A DNA stretch of 64,000 nt. Origin: an uncultured bacterium (GTDB lineage: Bacteria; Bacillota; Clostridia; Oscillospirales; Acutalibacteraceae). The DNA lies in assembly GCA_905215855.1 (NCBI GenBank), contig CAJMRT010000002.1:37155-101154 (forward strand), written 5' to 3'. A model generated the notes under the pieces. That model was not told the origin of the DNA. It did not search any database and saw nothing but the letters and a program-made list of their open reading frames with translations. The position numbers and the translations under genes are program-made. Positions 60,117 to 64,000 of this stretch are shown in pieces; within the stretch, counting starts at the first letter, position 1, and every line of letters starts with the position of its first letter.

Positions 60117-60944
60117 TTACTGTAAATCACTAAAAGATGTTTTTGAGTATGTGTCATTATTCAGTGTGAGGGTATCACCGTCAACAGAGTATGTGTATTT
60201 ATCCGTTGTTTTCTGATCCGAGGTTGTGTATGTTGAAACAATTTTACCGTCTTTTGCTGTGTAGTTTGAATATGCAAACATATAATCAAAAAGATTCTGA
60301 TACATAATACCGCTCTTATCAAAGCAGAGGTACTCACCGCTGTCTGACATCCAACATCCTACAAGTTTATCGTCAATTGACGCATCTTTTTCGGGTGCGG
60401 GGATAAAGTCGGGGTTATCAGCTTTTTTGAGAGTTGAAACAGCTTTAGTTTCTGTATTTGTAAGCTCGGCAGTCTTTTTGTCATCGGAAAGTTTATAGGT
60501 GTATGTTCCGTTAAGACCGAAAACAAGCTTTGTTGTAAATGTAGGATTGTTGTCATCATCCGTATCGTAGCTGTATTTGCCGAAATAGCCTGAAGTTCCG
60601 CTGATGAGAATTGACTTGCCTTCACCGTTGAACATATAGTAGAAGTCGCCGTACTGAGAACCATCGCCTGCGGTAATCTGCCAAGTGCCTACAAGGTCAT
60701 CGTCAGCATTTTCTTTGCAGGTGTGAAGTGACTTTAAATCAAATGATTCGTTCGATACATTTGATTGTGCAGTAGTTTCTGTAGTCTGTTCCGTTGTCTG
60801 CTCGGCAGTTGTTTGCACATTTGTTGTGTCAGAAGTTGCGGAAGAGCTTGCAGCGTCTGAACACGCAGTTGTAAACACGGCAACCGTGAGAGCCATAAGA
60901 CCCGATGAAATAATTTTTTTGAAATTCTGTTTTGTTATGTTCAT
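60117..60944 (-). CDS. Lipoprotein with two related halves, unknown
   Basis: A 275-residue lipoprotein with a type II signal peptide (lipobox FTTAC, Cys about residue 28), a Thr/Gln-rich linker (about 40-62) and two domains, each starting with a similar line (DDLVGTWQI at about 82 and DDKLVGCWMS at about 187) and containing YKLSDDKKTAEL or YSVDGDTLTLNN. It looks like two repeats of a small beta-sandwich/lipocalin-like domain. Function unknown. It is transcribed against guaB. Confidence 0.8.
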   Translation of the reverse strand: MNITKQNFKKIISSGLMALTVAVFTTACSDAASSSATSDTTNVQTTAEQTTEQTTETTAQSNVSNESFDLKSLHTCKENADDDLVGTWQITAGDGSQYGDFYYMFNGEGKSILISGTSGYFGKYSYDTDDDNNPTFTTKLVFGLNGTYTYKLSDDKKTAELTNTETKAVSTLKKADNPDFIPAPEKDASIDDKLVGCWMSDSGEYLCFDKSGIMYQNLFDYMFAYSNYTAKDGKIVSTYTTSDQKTTDKYTYSVDGDTLTLNNDTYSKTSFSDLQ

Positions 60945-61027
60945 TTTATACCTCTGTCATCACATAATAAGCCTGTCGGATAAGACAAAATACAGCAAAT
61001 ACGCAGTAAAACAGGCAATACAATACT

Positions 61028-61056
61028 ATTTTATAATTTATAAGCCATATTGTCAA
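61028..61056 (-). promoter_or_regulatory. Promoter of the lipoprotein gene
   Basis: Minus strand TTGACA (61056-61051), 17-base spacer, TAAAAT (61033-61028). Confidence 0.75.
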
Positions 61057-61104
61057 TACAGAAAAATGAATTACAAATTTTTTGTTTAAAAAACTTTTTC
61101 TGTC

Positions 61105-61133
61105 TTGATAATCACAGGTCAATTTGTTATAAT
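61105..61133 (+). promoter_or_regulatory. guaB promoter
   Basis: TTGATA (61105-61110), 17-base spacer, TATAAT (61128-61133), 45 bases before the start. Confidence 0.85.
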
Positions 61134-61178
61134 AATAGGTAACAATAAAAATCGAATTTTGTAGTATGGAGGAATAAT

Positions 61179-62657
61179 ATGCTGAATACAAGTTATGACG
61201 AAAAATTTGGCAAGAAGGGCCTTACATTCGACGATGTTCTTCTCATTCCGGGCGAATCAGATGTTGAACCCAAGAATGTTGATGTGTCAACTCATCTTAC
61301 CAAAACAATCAAGCTTAATACTCCGCTTATGACTGCCGCTATGGATACCGTTACCGAAACAGATATGGCAATTGCCATGGCTCGTGAGGGCGGCGTTGGT
61401 ATTATTCATAAGAATATGTCAATTGAAAAGCAGGCAGATCAGGTTGACAGAGTAAAGAGAAGTGAAAACGGTGTTATCGTTAATCCGTTCTTCCTTTCTC
61501 CCGAGAACACAGTAAGAGATGCGGATGAACTTATGGGTAAGTACAAAATTTCGGGTGTTCCGATTTGCCGTGACGGCAAGCTTGTCGGCATTATTACAAA
61601 CCGTGATATGCGTTTTATGACAGGCGCCGATTTTGCACAGCCGATTTCTGCTGTTATGACGCACGAAAACCTTGTTACCGCTCCTGTCGGCACAACTCTT
61701 AAGCAGGCTCAGCAGATTCTCCGTGAGCACAGAATCGAAAAGCTCCCGATTGTAGGCAAGGACGGCAGTCTTAAAGGACTTATCACAATTAAAGATATTG
61801 AAAAGAGCGTTCAGTATCCCAACTCTGCCCGTGATGACAAGGGCAGACTTATCTGCGGTGCCGCTATCGGTGCCACAAAGGATGTTCTTGACAGAGTTGC
61901 GGCTCTTGTTGAATCACAGGTTGATGTTGTTGTTCTTGACTCTGCACACGGTCACAACTCAAATGTTGTTCAGTCTGTTGCAAAGGTTAAGAAAGCATAT
62001 CCGAATCTTCCTCTTATCGCAGGCAACATTGCTACGGCAGAAGCAGCAAAGGCTCTTATTGATGCCGGCGCAGATGCTATTAAGGTTGGTATCGGTCCGG
62101 GTTCTATCTGTACAACAAGAATCGTTGCAGGTATCGGTGTTCCTCAGATTACAGCTATCTATGATGCCGCTTGTGAGGCGTCAAAGTACGGTATCCCTGT
62201 AATCGCAGACGGCGGTATCAAGTACAGCGGCGATATCGTTAAGGCACTTGCCGCAGGCGGCAGTGTTGTAATGGTCGGTTCTCTTGTTGCCGGCTGTGCC
62301 GAAAGCCCCGGAGATAACGAAATTTATCAGGGCAGACAGTTCAAGGTTTACAGAGGTATGGGCAGTCTTGGCGCAATGGGCAAAGGCAGTGCAGACAGAT
62401 ACTTCCAGGCAAGCAACAACAAGTTTGTTCCCGAGGGCGTTGAAGGTCGTGTACCTTACAAGGGACCGCTTTCAGACACAATTTATCAGATGCTCGGCGG
62501 ACTTCGTGCAGGTATGGGCTACACAGGCTGTGCAACAATCAAGGATCTTCACGAGAAGGCAAGATTTGTTCAGATTTCAGGCGCAGGTCTGCGTGAAAGC
62601 CATCCGCATGATATTCAGATTACAAAAGAAGCTCCTAACTACTCTTATCATTCATAA
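61179..62657 (+). CDS. guaB: Inosine-5'-monophosphate dehydrogenase
   Basis: Oxidises IMP to XMP with NAD, the first step to GMP. It has 492 residues with a TIM barrel, a tandem CBS pair inserted (about 92-210, ENTVRDADELMGKYKISGVP), the active-site loop GPGSICTTRI with its cysteine, and the mobile flap YRGMGSLGAM. AGGAGG-like site precedes the ATG. No guanine riboswitch is seen upstream. Confidence 0.98.
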   Translation: MLNTSYDEKFGKKGLTFDDVLLIPGESDVEPKNVDVSTHLTKTIKLNTPLMTAAMDTVTETDMAIAMAREGGVGIIHKNMSIEKQADQVDRVKRSENGVIVNPFFLSPENTVRDADELMGKYKISGVPICRDGKLVGIITNRDMRFMTGADFAQPISAVMTHENLVTAPVGTTLKQAQQILREHRIEKLPIVGKDGSLKGLITIKDIEKSVQYPNSARDDKGRLICGAAIGATKDVLDRVAALVESQVDVVVLDSAHGHNSNVVQSVAKVKKAYPNLPLIAGNIATAEAAKALIDAGADAIKVGIGPGSICTTRIVAGIGVPQITAIYDAACEASKYGIPVIADGGIKYSGDIVKALAAGGSVVMVGSLVAGCAESPGDNEIYQGRQFKVYRGMGSLGAMGKGSADRYFQASNNKFVPEGVEGRVPYKGPLSDTIYQMLGGLRAGMGYTGCATIKDLHEKARFVQISGAGLRESHPHDIQITKEAPNYSYHS

Positions 62658-62712
62658 TTGATAAATCATAAATATTTGCATAAAATAAAAGAAAAGGATG
62701 TGCCGACAGTTT

Positions 62713-63663
62713 ATGTACAGACTCGGAATTGATCTGGGCGGAACAAACATTGTAGCCGGTGTCGTTGACGAAAATTACGAAATTATCGCAAAGGCAAGCT
62801 GTAAGACAAATGTCCCCCGCCCCGAAAGCGAAATCTGCGACAGTATGGCAGATGTTGCATTAAAGGCAATTGAAAAAGCAAAACTCACAATTGATGATAT
62901 TGAGTCAATCGGTATCGGTGTACCGGGTGCGGGTAATCCGAAAACAGGCGTTATAGAGTATTCAGCTAATCTTTTCTTCCATAACTGGCAGGTTGTCAAG
63001 ATGATGGAGGAAAGACTCAATACAAAGATTTGCGTTGAAAACGATGCAAACGCTGCTGCCCTCGGCGAGTATCTTGCAGGCAGTGCAAAGGGTGCAAAAA
63101 ATGCGATTGCAATAACACTCGGCACAGGTATCGGCGGCGGTATCATTATTAACGGCAAGATTTACAGCGGTTCTAACTATGCAGGCGCTGAGCTTGGACA
63201 TATGGTTATCGTTAAAGACGGTAAGGAATGTGCGTGCGGCAGAAAGGGCTGTTGGGAGGCGTATGCGTCTGCAACAGGTCTTATTAACCTCACAAAGCAG
63301 GAAATCCTCAAAGAGAACTTCGACTTCAGTTATATGCTTAAGTCATGTGACGGTGATATTAACAAGGTTACAGGCAAGACTGCGTTTGATGCTGTTCTTG
63401 CAGGTGACGCAAATGCCAAAGCCGTAATTGACGAGTATATCGGTTATCTCGCTTGCGGTCTTGTGAATATTATTAATATTTTCCAGCCGGATATCCTTTG
63501 TATCGGCGGCGGTATTTCAAATCAGGGCGAGAATCTTCTTGCTCCGCTCCGTACGATTGTTGAAAAGGAAAGATATACAAAGCATAACGATAAGCAGACA
63601 ATCATCTGCAAGGCAAGCCTTGGCAATGACGCAGGCATTATCGGTGCGGCTTTTCTTGAATAA
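62713..63663 (+). CDS. glcK: ROK-family glucokinase
   Basis: Sugar kinase of the ROK family, most like the glucokinases of Firmicutes. From ATG 62713 it has 316 residues, beginning MYRLGIDLGGTNI; the frame can also start at ATG 62698, but AAGGA is there only at the codon itself. The catalytic Asp is in NDANAAALGEY, and the ROK zinc site in GAELGH...CACGRKGCWE. It phosphorylates glucose in the cytoplasm. Another sugar as main substrate is possible. It is followed by a terminator. Confidence 0.9.
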   Translation: MYRLGIDLGGTNIVAGVVDENYEIIAKASCKTNVPRPESEICDSMADVALKAIEKAKLTIDDIESIGIGVPGAGNPKTGVIEYSANLFFHNWQVVKMMEERLNTKICVENDANAAALGEYLAGSAKGAKNAIAITLGTGIGGGIIINGKIYSGSNYAGAELGHMVIVKDGKECACGRKGCWEAYASATGLINLTKQEILKENFDFSYMLKSCDGDINKVTGKTAFDAVLAGDANAKAVIDEYIGYLACGLVNIINIFQPDILCIGGGISNQGENLLAPLRTIVEKERYTKHNDKQTIICKASLGNDAGIIGAAFLE

Positions 63664-63692
63664 TTGACAAACCGTTAAAATGTACTTCGTGG

Positions 63693-63726
63693 TTTCGGGC
63701 GGAAAAAATGTATTTTCTGCCCGAAA
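63693..63726 (+). terminator. Terminator after glucokinase
   Basis: TTTCGGGC / GCCCGAAA stem, extended by GGAAAA/TTTTCT on the loop side, about 30 bases after the stop. Confidence 0.7.
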
Positions 63727-63777
63727 AGCGAATTTTTAAAATAATAAAAACTTTTTTGAAAAAAATTAAAAAAAGTG

Positions 63778-63806
63778 TTGACAAATCGCCTTTTTTGCCC
63801 TATAAT
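63778..63806 (+). promoter_or_regulatory. tRNA promoter
   Basis: Perfect consensus: TTGACA (63778-63783), 17-base spacer, TATAAT (63801-63806), about 40 bases before tRNA-Met. Confidence 0.93.
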
Positions 63807-63847
63807 AAATCTTGCTGATTTCGGTTAGAAATCCTCATGTATTACAT

Positions 63848-63924
63848 GGCGGAATAGCTCAGCTGGCTAGAGCATTCGGTTCATACCCGAAGTGTCGTAG
63901 GTTCAAGTCCTATTTCCGCTACCA
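63848..63924 (+). tRNA. tRNA-Met (CAT), elongator type
   Basis: 77 bases including encoded CCA. The cloverleaf is complete: acceptor GGCGGAA/TTCCGCT with one G-T pair at the end, anticodon stem TTCGG/CCGAA with loop TTCATAC, and T arm with GGTTCAAGTCC. The lack of the three G-C pairs of the initiator stem and the close similarity to elongator Met of Bacillus favour elongator Met over initiator or Ile2. Confidence 0.93.
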
Positions 63925-63929
63925 TATTT

Positions 63930-64000
63930 GGCCCGGTGGTCAAGCGGTTAAGACACCGCCCTTTCACGGCGGTAACACGAGTTCGATTCTCGTCCGGGTC
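63930..64000 (+). tRNA. tRNA-Glu (TTC), cut at window edge
   Basis: 71 bases from the acceptor GGCCCGG to CCGGGTC, with anticodon loop CTTTCAC (TTC). Only the discriminator base and CCA lie outside. It follows tRNA-Met after 5 bases, so a tRNA operon continues beyond the window. Confidence 0.95.

Noticed and set aside
63848..63924. tRNA-Met read as initiator or as tRNA-Ile2
   Set aside because: The anticodon stem lacks the three G-C pairs of the initiator, and the body matches elongator Met of Firmicutes.
1..64000. CRISPR array, insertion sequence or prophage
   Set aside because: No regularly spaced short repeats, transposase, integrase or phage structural genes were seen.

Overview
The window is a contiguous piece of a low-to-mid GC chromosome from an anaerobic member of the Clostridia (Bacillota), probably an Oscillospiraceae/Ruminococcaceae-like gut organism. 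The evidence is the gene order rpmH-dnaA-dnaN-yaaA-recF-remB-gyrB-gyrA on one side and rnpA-yidD-yidC-jag-mnmE-mnmG-rsmG-noc-soj-spo0J on the other, a tryptophan T-box leader, Gram-positive type promoters, an [FeFe]-hydrogenase maturation operon and a sortase-type surface protein. Genus-level placement is inference only.

The window is centred on the replication origin. Almost everything left of about 47.9 kb is transcribed leftward and almost everything right of 48.3 kb rightward, so the AT-rich gap between dnaA and rpmH is the likely origin region. Two perfect parS sites lie to the right, one inside mnmG and one just before soj.

Layout: 1-3.4 kb is the trpE-G-D operon behind a Trp-specific T-box. 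3.4-5.9 kb is murF and ddl. 6.3-8.0 kb is a rightward AMP-forming acyl-CoA synthetase, followed by a 57-bp repeat element with a tiny hydrophobic ORF. 8.5-12.1 kb is hydE-hydG-hydF. 12.2-16.5 kb is a four-gene cluster of membrane, SPFH and zinc-ribbon proteins of unknown function. 16.5-20.2 kb is aspS, hisS and mgsA. 20.2-25.7 kb is the cell-shape cluster mreB-mreC-mreD-PBP2 with a lone minD. 25.8-29.1 kb is dut, a U32 peptidase-family gene and zapA. 29.4-31.3 kb is a GH13 glycosidase.

31.4-36.2 kb is the accessory part: a double-HTH regulator interrupted by an in-frame TGA, a 38-bp palindrome between divergent promoters, and a large SPKTG-anchored repeat protein. 36.3-37 kb is a lipoprotein. 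37.1-48 kb is gyrA, a thioesterase, gyrB, two zinc-ribbon membrane proteins, remB, recF, yaaA, dnaN and dnaA. 48.3-59.1 kb is the rpmH-to-parB housekeeping block plus serS. 59.2-63.7 kb holds two small membrane proteins, a lipoprotein, guaB and an ROK glucokinase. The window ends in tRNA-Met and a tRNA-Glu cut by the edge.

Most of the window is conserved core genome. The parts most worth a second look are the SPFH/zinc-ribbon/TPM/Tim44-like cluster, the regulator-palindrome-surface protein cassette, the repeat element with the tiny ORF, and the eroded min locus.
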